From: Buttiauxella ferragutiae
Lineage (GTDB): Bacteria; Pseudomonadota; Gammaproteobacteria; Enterobacterales; Enterobacteriaceae
DNA: 64,000 nucleotides
NCBI RefSeq assembly: GCF_001654915.1
Contig: NZ_LXEQ01000045.1
Direction: 5' to 3' (one strand)
Part shown: in pieces, positions 27,784 through 36,256 of the stretch
Layout of the letters: each line of letters opens with the position of its first letter
Position numbering within the stretch: the stretch's first letter is position 1
The notes under the pieces: model-generated
The model's database searches: none
What the model saw: only the letters and a program-made list of their open reading frames with translations
Told to the model about the DNA's origin: nothing
Position numbers and translations under genes: made by a program

Positions 27784-28922
27784 TGATCATTTATCCCGTC
27801 AAACACAGCCCATTACTGTGCCAGCCGGAGCATTTTATTGCCCGGGATGAGCTTAATACCCTGATCCACAAGGTGACGGACAATCTGATTAATATTAAGG
27901 ATGAAACGGGCCAATTCTTGCTGCGTCTGGATGACGGACGAGTCATTGATACCAAAGGCTGGGCAGGTTGGGAGTGGACTCATGGGGTCGGCTTGTACGG
28001 CATTTATCAATATTATCGTCAGACTGGCGATAAGAAGATGTGTGAGATTATTGATGACTGGTTCACCGACCGTTTTGCTGAAGGTGCAACCACCAAAAAC
28101 GTCAATACTATGGCGCCATTCCTGACGCTGGCGTATCGCTACGAAGAAACGCGCGATCCGTCCTATTTACCGTGGCTGGAAAGCTGGGCGGAGTGGGCGA
28201 TGTACGAAATGCCGCGCACCGAACACGGTGGCATGCAACACATTACGCTGGCGGAAGAAAATCATCAGCAAATGTGGGATGACACGCTGATGATGACCGT
28301 GTTGCCGCTGGCGAAAATTGGCAAATTGCTTAATCGCCCGGAATATGTCGAAGAAGCAACTTATCAGTTCCTGCTGCACGTACAGAACTTGATGGACCGT
28401 GAAACCGGGCTGTGGTTCCACGGCTGGAATTACGAAGGTAACCATAACTTTGCTCAGGCGCGTTGGGCGCGTGGCAATAGCTGGCTGACCATTGTGATTC
28501 CTGACTTCCTTGAGCTTGTCGATTTGCCAGAAAATAACGCGGTGCGTCGTTATCTGGTGCAAGTACTGGAAAGCCAGGTGGCTGCGTTGGCAAAATGCCA
28601 GGATGAGAGCGGTTTGTGGCACACCTTGCTTGATGACCCAAATTCCTATCTGGAAGCGTCAGCGACGGCAGGTTTTGCCTACGGCATTCTGAAAGGTATC
28701 CGTAAGCGCTATATCGGCAAACAGTATGCCGAAGTGGCGGAAAAGGCGATGAAGGGTGTCGTGAAAAATATCTCGCCAGATGGGGAGTTGTTGCAGGTTT
28801 CATTTGGTACGGGAATGGGCAGTAATCTGGAGTTCTATCGCCAGATCCCACTGACGTCTATGCCATACGGCCAGGCGATGGCGATCCTCTGTCTGGGTGA
28901 GTATCTGCGCATTTATCTGTAA
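27783..28922 (+). CDS. GH88/GH105 unsaturated glucuronyl/galacturonyl hydrolase
   Basis: The 379-residue product is an alpha/alpha-barrel glycosidase of the YteR/YesR/RhiN group, which hydrates the double bond of 4-deoxy-unsaturated uronic acids released by polysaccharide lyases. Marks include WEWTHGVGLYGIYQYY, the catalytic Asp motif QMWDDTLMM, WFHGWN and RWARGNSWLT. No signal peptide is present, so it acts in the cytoplasm on imported oligosaccharides, in keeping with the transporter in front. Exact substrate (rhamnogalacturonan, galacturonan or glycosaminoglycan fragment) cannot be read from sequence. Confidence 0.9.
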   Translation: MIIYPVKHSPLLCQPEHFIARDELNTLIHKVTDNLINIKDETGQFLLRLDDGRVIDTKGWAGWEWTHGVGLYGIYQYYRQTGDKKMCEIIDDWFTDRFAEGATTKNVNTMAPFLTLAYRYEETRDPSYLPWLESWAEWAMYEMPRTEHGGMQHITLAEENHQQMWDDTLMMTVLPLAKIGKLLNRPEYVEEATYQFLLHVQNLMDRETGLWFHGWNYEGNHNFAQARWARGNSWLTIVIPDFLELVDLPENNAVRRYLVQVLESQVAALAKCQDESGLWHTLLDDPNSYLEASATAGFAYGILKGIRKRYIGKQYAEVAEKAMKGVVKNISPDGELLQVSFGTGMGSNLEFYRQIPLTSMPYGQAMAILCLGEYLRIYL

Positions 28923-28930
28923 GTTCATCG

Positions 28931-28963
28931 TGCAGGCCTGGGGAACCGGGTCTGCAATTTTTC
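28931..28963 (+). terminator. Terminator after the GH105 gene
   Basis: TGCAGGCC pairs with GGGTCTGCA (one G/T wobble) around a G-rich loop and is followed by ATTTTTC. The next 250 bases to the lpxA-like gene contain no recognisable gene; they are AT-rich in the first half. Confidence 0.7.
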
Positions 28964-29215
28964 ATAAAATCAAATAGACTCGTCATTACTGCAAAGTTCC
29001 GCCAATTTAATAATAAATAAATGGCGTATTGTGTCGCGCATTTCATTATTATTCATGTCGTCGATAAGCCTTCCACTGCTTTCCCCCCTTAACGATATTC
29101 GAATGGCGAGGCTGCGCTTCCCGTTCATCTCTCCCTGCTTGTTAATCCACGTTCTGGATTAATAATTAACCGATGCTGGCGTTGTTTTTGCTGTGCCTTC
29201 ATCAGGAAACATTTG

Positions 29216-30007
29216 ATGTCAATTTCCCCGTTAGCTCGGGTGGCCAGTAACAGTGTGGTTGAGCCTGGTGTTGTGCTCGGCGCTCACGTGAGCATTGGTC
29301 CATTTTGTGTTATTTCCGCAGGTGTAGTTATTGGCGAGGGAACCATAGTCGGCTCGCATTCTGTCATTAATGGGCTTACCACCATTGGGCGCGATAACAC
29401 TATTGGTCAATATGCTTCTATAGGTGAAGTTAATCAGGATCTTAAATACGCTAACGAACCGACAAAGCTAGTCATTGGTGACCGTAATCAGATTGGCACA
29501 AAATCCACACTTCATCGCGGCACAATTCAGGGGCAAGGTACCACCTTGATTGGCAATGACAATCGCTTTCTCGATGGTGTTCACATCGGCCATGATTGCG
29601 TAGTGGGTAACGGCACGTTGATGGGCGACAACAGCGGATTAGCCGGGCATGTGATTCTTGATGATGGGGCGCAGGTTGGTTTCCTGTGTGCCATTCACCA
29701 GTTTTGTGTGTTGGGCGCACATGCCAGAGTGGCAGACCAGTCGGGCGTGGTGCAGGATATTCCACCATTCGTGATGGCCTATGGTAACCATGCGAGTCCT
29801 ACCGGCGTAGATGTTAATGCAGCAGCCTTTCTGGCATTAGAAGCCAGGCAGCAGGATTTTGTGCATACGCTTTATAGCATGCTGTATCAGCAGTCTTTAT
29901 CGATTGATGAAGTGAAGATCGCGGTAAAAGCATCGCTCAGCGATTTCGCTATTGCGGCTGTTTATGAACGGTTTTTTGCGCATTCAGCGCGTGGGATTAT
30001 TCGTTAA
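29216..30007 (+). CDS. LpxA-like acyl-ACP:UDP-GlcNAc O-acyltransferase paralogue
   Basis: The 263-residue product is a left-handed beta-helix acyltransferase with hexapeptide repeats over about 190 residues and a short helical C-terminus. It follows E. coli LpxA along its length: IGPFCVIS, SIGEVNQDLKY, the catalytic His126 in HIGHDC (His125 in E. coli), AGHV, HQFCVLGAH, GNHASP and a C-terminal FFAHSARGIIR. Two differences matter: the acyl-chain ruler Gly173 position is Asp174, and the LKRRGFS segment with substrate-binding Arg204/205 is replaced by AAAFLALEA. The genuine lpxA belongs in the fabZ-lpxB cluster, outside this window, so this is probably a second, diverged copy. Role in lipid A or another acylated sugar is open. 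Confidence 0.85.
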   Translation: MSISPLARVASNSVVEPGVVLGAHVSIGPFCVISAGVVIGEGTIVGSHSVINGLTTIGRDNTIGQYASIGEVNQDLKYANEPTKLVIGDRNQIGTKSTLHRGTIQGQGTTLIGNDNRFLDGVHIGHDCVVGNGTLMGDNSGLAGHVILDDGAQVGFLCAIHQFCVLGAHARVADQSGVVQDIPPFVMAYGNHASPTGVDVNAAAFLALEARQQDFVHTLYSMLYQQSLSIDEVKIAVKASLSDFAIAAVYERFFAHSARGIIR

Positions 30008-30021
30008 ACTCATTCAAAGCA

Positions 30022-30046
30022 GGCTCGCCGTATAAAACGGCGAGCC
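30022..30046. terminator. Bidirectional terminator between the lpxA-like gene and argS
   Basis: GGCTCGCCGT and ACGGCGAGCC pair perfectly around ATAAA between two convergent genes. The symmetric stem can serve both directions. Confidence 0.85.
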
Positions 30047-30054
30047 TTGTACTG

Positions 30055-31788
30055 TTACATACGTTCTACGGTTTCGATACCCAGAGTATCCAGACCTAAT
30101 TTCAGCGTTTTCGCTGTCAGCAGCGCCAGTTTCAGGCGGCTGTTACGTGCTTCTTCAGAGTCTGCGGCCAGAATTGGGCAGTGCTCATAGAAACCAGAGA
30201 ACAGACCGGCAACATCGTACAGATAAGTACACATCACATGCGGCGTACCGTCACGCGCAACCACATTCAGCGTTTCTTCAAATTGCAGCAAACGTGCCGC
30301 CAACTGGGCTTCACGATCTTCACGAATCACGACTGGCGCTTTTAGCAGTTCTGTTTCGTCGATAGCGGCTTTGCGGAACACGGAAAGCACACGTGTGTAG
30401 GCATACTGCATATACGGCGCAGTATTACCTTCAAAGGCCAGCATGTTGTCCCAGTCGAAGATATAGTCGGTGGTACGGTTCTTCGAAAGATCCGCGTATT
30501 TCACCGCACCAATACCGACTGCATTTGCCAGCGCTTCCAGTTCGTCAGCAGGCATATCCGGGTTTTTCTCAGTCACCAGGCGGCGTGCGCGTTCCAGCGC
30601 TTCATCCAGCAGGTCGGTCAGTTTTACGGTGCCACCGGAACGGGTTTTGAACGGTTTGCCGTCTTTGCCCAGCATCATGCCGAACATATGGTGCTCTAAC
30701 GGTACAGAATCTGGCACGTAACCGGCTTTGCGCACGATGGTCCACGCCTGCATCAGGTGCTGGTGCTGGCGGGAGTCGATGAAGTACAGCACGCGGTCAG
30801 CATGCAGGGTTTCATAACGATATTTCGCACACGCGATATCGGTCGTGGTGTACAGGTAGCCGCCATCCTTTTTCTGGATGATGACGCCCATCGGCTCACC
30901 TTCTTTATTCTGGTATTCGTCGAGGAAGACCACGGTTGCGCCTTCGCTTTCAACCGCCAGACCTTTTGCTTTCAGGTCAGCGACAATGCCCGGCAGCATT
31001 GGGTTGTACAGGCTTTCACCCATCACGTCGTCGCGGGTCAGGGTCACGTTCAGGCGCTGGTAAGTAATTTGGTTTTGCGTCATGGTCACATCGACCAGTT
31101 TGCGCCACATGGTGCGGCAGTATTCATCACCGCCTTGCAGTTTCACCACATATGCACGAGCGCGTTCGGCAAACTCAGCATCTTCGTCGTAATGCTTTTT
31201 CGCGGCGCGATAAAACTCTTCGAGATCGGACAGCGCCATTTCACCGGCATTTTCTTGCTGCTGTTTTTCGAGATACGCGATCAGCATGCCGAACTGCGTA
31301 CCCCAGTCACCAACGTGGTTAGCGCGGATAACTTTATGGCCGAGGAATTCCAGAGTACGCACCGCGGCATCACCAATGATGGTGGAACGCACGTGACCGA
31401 CGTGCATTTCTTTCGCCACGTTTGGCGCAGAGTAATCAACCACCACGGTTTTCGGTTCGGAAATGGTCACGCCTACGCGATCTGAGCTGACTGCCGCATC
31501 GACACTTTTCGCCAGGAATTCCGGGTCGAGGAAAATATTGATGAAGCCAGGGCCGGCGATTTCAACTTTGCTGGCAATGCCGGTCAAATCCAGATTCGCA
31601 ATCACCAACTCTGCGACTTGTCGTGGTGGCTTGCCCAGTGATTTCGCAACTGACATCACGCCATTGGCCTGATAGTCGCCGAACTGAACTTTTGCTGACT
31701 GACGAACTTGCGGTTCGCAATCCGCAGGCGCACCTGCGGCAATCAGTGCCTGACTGACTTTATCTGAGAGAAGAGCCTGAATATTCAC
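30055..31788 (-). CDS. argS: Arginyl-tRNA synthetase
   Basis: Class I synthetase that charges tRNA-Arg. The 577 residues (same as E. coli) include the N-terminal tRNA-recognition domain, the HIGH-type motif as HVGH in APNVAKEMHVGHVRSTIIGD, the catalytic Rossmann fold, and the DALR anticodon-binding domain ending LGLDTLGIETVERM. The KMSKS position is weak, as usual in this enzyme family (MLGKDGKPFKTRSG). Transcribed away from yecM; 248 bases between them hold both promoters. Confidence 0.98.
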   Translation of the reverse strand: MNIQALLSDKVSQALIAAGAPADCEPQVRQSAKVQFGDYQANGVMSVAKSLGKPPRQVAELVIANLDLTGIASKVEIAGPGFINIFLDPEFLAKSVDAAVSSDRVGVTISEPKTVVVDYSAPNVAKEMHVGHVRSTIIGDAAVRTLEFLGHKVIRANHVGDWGTQFGMLIAYLEKQQQENAGEMALSDLEEFYRAAKKHYDEDAEFAERARAYVVKLQGGDEYCRTMWRKLVDVTMTQNQITYQRLNVTLTRDDVMGESLYNPMLPGIVADLKAKGLAVESEGATVVFLDEYQNKEGEPMGVIIQKKDGGYLYTTTDIACAKYRYETLHADRVLYFIDSRQHQHLMQAWTIVRKAGYVPDSVPLEHHMFGMMLGKDGKPFKTRSGGTVKLTDLLDEALERARRLVTEKNPDMPADELEALANAVGIGAVKYADLSKNRTTDYIFDWDNMLAFEGNTAPYMQYAYTRVLSVFRKAAIDETELLKAPVVIREDREAQLAARLLQFEETLNVVARDGTPHVMCTYLYDVAGLFSGFYEHCPILAADSEEARNSRLKLALLTAKTLKLGLDTLGIETVERM

Positions 31789-32036
31789 CGGGATACCTTA
31801 CTTTTGCTTATGGCAGCCGTTAATTTACAGCAGCCGTATCGTTGGGGATAAAATTAGGGCGTAAGTATAACTGTATTTAATCCCTTGAGTCAGCAAAAGC
31901 CTTGCCCAGTGCGCCCTGTACTACTCTTAACGGTATAGGGTTTAACCATTCAGAAAATTAGCCGCCCAATGGGTGTTGGTGATGCTGAATGAAAAAGGTA
32001 GATTAGCCCCCATTCGTGATTTGAGAGGATAGGGCG

Positions 32037-32603
32037 ATGGCCAACTGGCAGACAATTGAACAACTGAATGATATTTCAGCGGATCTCCCGCGTTTTACCG
32101 AAGCGTTAGCTAACCTTGCTGCGCGCCTTGACCTGGAAATAGCTCCGCTTGACGCCGATCACATTTCATTGCGTTGCCATCAAAATACAACGGCTCAACG
32201 TTGGCGCGAAGGTCTGGAAAAATGTGGGACGTTGCTTTCAGAAAATATCATTAATGACCGGCCAATTTGCCTGTTTAAGCTTGATGAACCGATTTGTGTT
32301 GCACACTGGAAATTTAGCGTCGTTGAACTGCCGTGGCCGGGTGAAAAACGCTACCCGCATGAAGGTTGGGAACATGTGGAAATTGTGCTGCCGGGCGAGC
32401 CTGCAACACTGAATGCGCGGGCGCTGGATTTAATGTCTGACGCGGGGTTGCGCCAGACGGGAATTTCGGTGAAAACCAGTTCGCCAAAAGGTGAACGTGA
32501 ACGCTTGCCAAACCCAACACTGGCGGTCACGGACGGCAAAGTGACCATCAAATTCCATCCGTGGAGTATTGAAGAGATTGTTGCCAGTGAGCTAGCGGAT
32601 TGA
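32037..32603 (+). CDS. yecM: VOC-fold protein YecM
   Basis: YecM is a small cytosolic protein of the vicinal oxygen chelate fold whose substrate is unknown; it neighbours argS and cutC in E. coli as it does here. The 188-residue product has the family length, with the conserved HISLRCH, RPICLFKLDEPI, VELPWPGEKRYPHEGWEHVE blocks; the HEGWEH histidines and Glu are candidate metal ligands. Its last 12 bases overlap the end of the convergent MalY-like gene. Confidence 0.95.
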   Translation: MANWQTIEQLNDISADLPRFTEALANLAARLDLEIAPLDADHISLRCHQNTTAQRWREGLEKCGTLLSENIINDRPICLFKLDEPICVAHWKFSVVELPWPGEKRYPHEGWEHVEIVLPGEPATLNARALDLMSDAGLRQTGISVKTSSPKGERERLPNPTLAVTDGKVTIKFHPWSIEEIVASELAD

Positions 32604-33734
32604 TTGCACAGCCGCCTTCATTCGTTTAATCGCTTCTTCAAGGTTTGCCGATGTGCAACCGAAGTTAATCCGTACGAATTTTGCCTCGCCAAAGTCGGTG
32701 CCTGGCGAGAAGCCCAGGCCGGCTTTCTGGAAGAACAACGTAGGGTTGTCGACCGGTAAAGCCGTTGCATCCACCCATCCCAGATAAGTCGCTTGCGGTG
32801 TTGCCATGGTCAAACCAGGCATATTGTTAATCGCGCTTACCAGGCGGTCGCGGTTGCAACGCAAATACGGTAATAACTCCTGCAACCAGGATTCACCATC
32901 ACGCCAGGCTGCGGTCGCGGCGGTCAATGCCAGCACATCAACGCTCGGCACAATGCCATCACGCGTGGTATTGAATTGCTTACGTAATTGCGGGTCAGGG
33001 ATAATCGCCAGTGATGCGCCAAGACCAGCGATATTAAAGGTTTTGGATGGCGAGAGCAGGGTAATGGAACGTTGTTCAGCGTCTGCACTCAGTGTTGCGA
33101 AAGGAATATGTTTCGCATCAGGCTCAAGTAACAAATCACCATGGATCTCATCCGAACAGACAATTAAATCATGGCGTTGTGCAAACTCGAGTTGCTGCTG
33201 CAATTCGTCGCGACGATAAACGGTACCGCCAGGGTTTTGCGGATTACACAGCATCAGCAGTTTTTCTTTGCCGGTGAGCAAGGGTTCGAGTGACGGTAAA
33301 TCTATAACCCAGCGGCCATTTTCCAGACGTAATGGCGCATTGAGCTGTGGACGCTGGGCAAAAGCGGATGATTTTCTAAACGGGGGATAAATTGGTGTGG
33401 GGGCAATCGTTGATTCATTCGGTGAAGTGAAGGCTCTGACACTTAAATTCAGCCCCGCAACCACGCCGGGCAAAATGACAATCCACTCAGGTTTAATCTG
33501 CCATTGATAGCGGCTAGCCATGCGTTCAATGACCACTTCTATTAACTCTCGCGGCCTGACTCCGTAGCCGAAAACGCCGTGTTCAACCCGCTGATGGAGC
33601 GCATCGAGGATACAAGGAGGTGAGCGAAAGTCCATATCCGCCACCCACATTGGTAAAACCTCATCACCAAATTTATTCCACTTCGAGCTGTCGCTGTGAC
33701 GACGGTCGATGCCTTCATCAAAATTGAATGCCAT
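32592..33734 (-). CDS. MalY/PatB-type PLP-dependent C-S lyase or aminotransferase
   Basis: The 380-residue product is a fold-type I PLP enzyme. Marks include LPMWVADMDF at the N-terminus (as in MalY/PatB), NPQNPGG, SDEIHGDLL with the PLP-binding Asp, the Schiff-base Lys in SPSKTFNIAGL and the substrate carboxylate Arg in FVRINFGC. Members cleave cystathionine or cysteine conjugates, and MalY also represses the maltose system. E. coli has no such gene at this place. Start 33734 (MAFNFDEG) follows GACGAG, which comes from the end of an ERIC element. Whether it is beta-lyase or aminotransferase is not decidable from sequence. Confidence 0.88.
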   Translation of the reverse strand: MAFNFDEGIDRRHSDSSKWNKFGDEVLPMWVADMDFRSPPCILDALHQRVEHGVFGYGVRPRELIEVVIERMASRYQWQIKPEWIVILPGVVAGLNLSVRAFTSPNESTIAPTPIYPPFRKSSAFAQRPQLNAPLRLENGRWVIDLPSLEPLLTGKEKLLMLCNPQNPGGTVYRRDELQQQLEFAQRHDLIVCSDEIHGDLLLEPDAKHIPFATLSADAEQRSITLLSPSKTFNIAGLGASLAIIPDPQLRKQFNTTRDGIVPSVDVLALTAATAAWRDGESWLQELLPYLRCNRDRLVSAINNMPGLTMATPQATYLGWVDATALPVDNPTLFFQKAGLGFSPGTDFGEAKFVRINFGCTSANLEEAIKRMKAAVQSIR

Positions 33735-33739
33735 GATTA

Positions 33740-33862
33740 TACTCGTCATATTTCAAGTTGCAGGGGTGATGGCTGCTCTCAATTATCCGAATCACTTACT
33801 CAAGTAAGCTCATCGGATAATCTCCTTTGCCGCCTACCTGCAACTCGAACTATTTAGAGTAA
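33740..33862. repeat. ERIC element with altered but paired hairpin arms
   Basis: Ends match the ERIC consensus (CGTCATATTTCAAGTTGCAG and CTGCAACTCGAACTATTTAG) and the centre keeps CACTTACT-AGTAAGC. The arms flanking the centre read ATTATCCGA and TCGGATAAT in place of the usual CACCCCAG/CTGGGG, so both arms changed together and pairing is kept. It fills most of the gap between the MalY-like gene and cutC. Confidence 0.88.
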
Positions 33863-33948
33863 GGCTACCTTTTTGGGAGCGTCGTTTCAGATTATCATTC
33901 TGAACCTGTGGCACAACCACCAGGCTGAAGATTTTTAAGGAGTAATCA

Positions 33949-34698
33949 ATGCCTTTGCTTGAGATATGTTGTTATGGAATTGACTGTGCAGTCACGGCGC
34001 AACAAGCAGGAGCGGACAGAATTGAGTTGTGTGCCGCGCCAAAAGAGGGGGGCTTGACCCCGTCTGCGGGCGTATTACGCCAGGTGAGGCAACGAGTTTC
34101 GATCCCCGTACATCCAATTATTCGCCCGCGCGGCGGCGATTTTTGTTACACAGATGCTGAATTTGAAACCATGCTCGAAGACATCGCGTTCGTGCGTGAA
34201 TTGGGGTATCCGGGGTTGGTTATCGGCATGCTCGATGGTGAAGGGCATATTGATGTTCCTCGCATGAAGCGGGTGATGGAACAAGCTCAAGGAATGGCGG
34301 TAACGTTCCACCGTGCGTTCGATATGTGCCATAACCCTCATCAGGCGCTGGAGCAATTAACCGAATTGGGCGTGGCACGCATCCTGACTTCAGGCCAGCA
34401 GCAGAATGCTGAACTAGGACTTTCACTACTAAGGGAACTAAAACAGCTTTCCCGTGCTCCAATAATAATGGCGGGTGCAGGCGTCAGGCTGAGCAACTTG
34501 AAAAAGTTTGTCGAAGGCGGCATTGATGAAATGCATAGCTCTGCCGGGCAGACAGTGGCTTCACCGATGCGTTACCGTAAAGCGGGTGTATCAATGAGTG
34601 CTGATGCCGAAGCTGATGAATTTAACCGTTACTGCGTTGATGGCGACGTGGTGGCTGCAATGAAGGCCGTGTTGGTTGCAAGTGAGCCTGCAACTTGA
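33949..34698 (+). CDS. cutC: Copper homeostasis protein CutC
   Basis: TIM-barrel cytoplasmic protein named for a copper-tolerance phenotype in E. coli; its enzymatic role is not settled. The 249 residues match the family (E. coli 248): LEICCY, GADRIELCAAPKEGGLTPS, PVHPIIRPRGGDFCY, VTFHRAFDMC, LTSGQQ, IIMAGAGVR and MHSSAG. AAGGAG lies ahead of the ATG. Its final codons (GAGCCTGCAACTTGA) resemble an ERIC end, so the C-terminus may have been altered by repeat insertion. Confidence 0.97.
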   Translation: MPLLEICCYGIDCAVTAQQAGADRIELCAAPKEGGLTPSAGVLRQVRQRVSIPVHPIIRPRGGDFCYTDAEFETMLEDIAFVRELGYPGLVIGMLDGEGHIDVPRMKRVMEQAQGMAVTFHRAFDMCHNPHQALEQLTELGVARILTSGQQQNAELGLSLLRELKQLSRAPIIMAGAGVRLSNLKKFVEGGIDEMHSSAGQTVASPMRYRKAGVSMSADAEADEFNRYCVDGDVVAAMKAVLVASEPAT

Positions 34699-34762
34699 AA
34701 GATGAAGGCTGAAAGTTTTTGACCGTGCATCATGTTGCCCATGTGATGCTCGCTCGTACCAG

Positions 34763-34790
34763 GCCCCAGCGTATTGCTGGGGCTTTTTTT
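34763..34790. terminator. Rho-independent terminator after cutC
   Basis: GCCCCAGC and GCTGGGGC pair perfectly around GTATT and are followed by seven T. It ends cutC; the converging MFS gene starts its 3' end 81 bases later. Confidence 0.93.
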
Positions 34791-34871
34791 ATTTATATCT
34801 ATAAGCTTATTTTCTATTTCTCGTCATAAATACAGTTGATTATTTGAGAAATAATAAATGGAAAACTAAGA

Positions 34872-36131
34872 TTATGCGGATGTTATTTCTAATACCGTTT
34901 TTTGCCTCTTAATTCTTCTGGCGAGAACTGTAGAGCACACGAAGCCAAGCAGGCTGAAGGTTACCATCATGCTAAATACATAATTATATCCGGTAATTCC
35001 TTTAAAATTATCCAGAAGAGCACCGTATAGGGTATAAGCAAACATTGCTGGCATGTAACCTATGATGCAACCAAATGCCATTGCTGAACCACTATACTGA
35101 CGTGATATTCCGATCTCATCCATCGGAGCAAAGAATATCGCACGTTGGGAAAATATTATTGCGCCAAATCCTAACGTTACCGCCATACCTACATAGACAT
35201 TCATGGATTGGTGAGGTAACTGAATGAAGCAGATCATGGCAATAGCAGCGAGCAGGAATGTCCACTTCAAATAGACTGTCGGAGATTTGGTTACTTTATC
35301 GGCAAGGAATCCACCAATAGGACCACCGACCATTTTTAACGCATATTGGTTGATGATACCGTAGGCCCCAACAAGGGCAACGGGTAACATATAGATATCC
35401 TTTAAGAAAGGAATGAAATAAGTTAATCCACAGTAAGCCGCATATACAAAGAATATGCCAAATGCAGCCAGCCAGACGTTTGCACAGGAAAGGACATGCT
35501 TGATACCTCTGATGACTTCCATATTCGCATTGCTGTTATCCTGAGTGGTAACTTTGTCATCATCATCAACAATGAAGTATGTAACAACACCTACAGCAAG
35601 TGTTATTAGCGTGTAGAAAAGTAGACCAGCCTGCATGCCTGCTTTTCCCTCGCCGAATTGAACAAAAATAAACAATGCTCCTGATGCGACAATGACATCC
35701 ACTACGCCACGTCCAGCCTCAAGGAAACCAAACATTCGTCCTTGTTCTTCTTTATTTCCCAGCAGGCGTACCGCTTTTAATAACACGGGCCAGAAAATAA
35801 CATCCCCAAAGAAGGCCATTGCTGCAAAGCAAAGCAGGAAGCCTGTAAATGAAGGCAGGGTTGATAAATACAACCCACATAGTCCAACACCAATCAATCC
35901 AAAGGGTAACAGTATTTTCTTAGAGTAGCGGTCAGCAATATAAAGAGAAAGAAATAGCCCTGTTGTCTGGACTATTGTATATACAGTAAAACCAAGACCA
36001 ATCTGTGTGTTAGTTAAACCCCAATCATTTTGCATTGGGACGTAAAATACATCCTTCATACTTGAAAGCTTAAATATCGTTCCACCGCCAAGGACTAAAA
36101 AACACAGTCGTGCCCACTTGTTCATGAACAT
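34872..36131 (-). CDS. MFS transporter, YihN-like
   Basis: The 419-residue protein has about twelve membrane segments of the major facilitator superfamily. It resembles E. coli YihN throughout: GGGTIFKLSSMKDVFYVPMQ at the start, WPVLLKAVRLLGNKEEQGRMFGFLEAGRGVVD, CGLTYFIPFLKDIYMLPVALVGAYGIINQY and GFGAIIFSQRAIFFAP. YihN itself has no firmly assigned substrate. Start 36131 (MFMNKWARL) is supported by GAAGGA 7 bases upstream; the frame is open further. It is third in an operon after the GntR regulator and the isomerase, so a carbohydrate is the likely cargo. AT-rich compared with the core genes. Confidence 0.9.
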   Translation of the reverse strand: MFMNKWARLCFLVLGGGTIFKLSSMKDVFYVPMQNDWGLTNTQIGLGFTVYTIVQTTGLFLSLYIADRYSKKILLPFGLIGVGLCGLYLSTLPSFTGFLLCFAAMAFFGDVIFWPVLLKAVRLLGNKEEQGRMFGFLEAGRGVVDVIVASGALFIFVQFGEGKAGMQAGLLFYTLITLAVGVVTYFIVDDDDKVTTQDNSNANMEVIRGIKHVLSCANVWLAAFGIFFVYAAYCGLTYFIPFLKDIYMLPVALVGAYGIINQYALKMVGGPIGGFLADKVTKSPTVYLKWTFLLAAIAMICFIQLPHQSMNVYVGMAVTLGFGAIIFSQRAIFFAPMDEIGISRQYSGSAMAFGCIIGYMPAMFAYTLYGALLDNFKGITGYNYVFSMMVTFSLLGFVCSTVLARRIKRQKTVLEITSA

Positions 36132-36256
36132 AATTATTCCTTCACTTACATAGAAGCGTAGAGAGATTAACTTTCTATATTCACGATTGAGCAATGTCAC
36201 TGTGATTAGAAAGTTATGTAAATTGTGCCTGTGATGTTGATTGGAAATACTTTAAA

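Noticed and set aside
30757..31485. 242-codon frame antisense to argS
   Set aside because: Shadow of a strongly conserved gene; translation shows no domain.
34680..34710. ERIC end fused to the 3' end of cutC
   Set aside because: The similarity (CTGCAACTTGAAAGATGAA) is short and the rest of the element is absent, so it may be chance.
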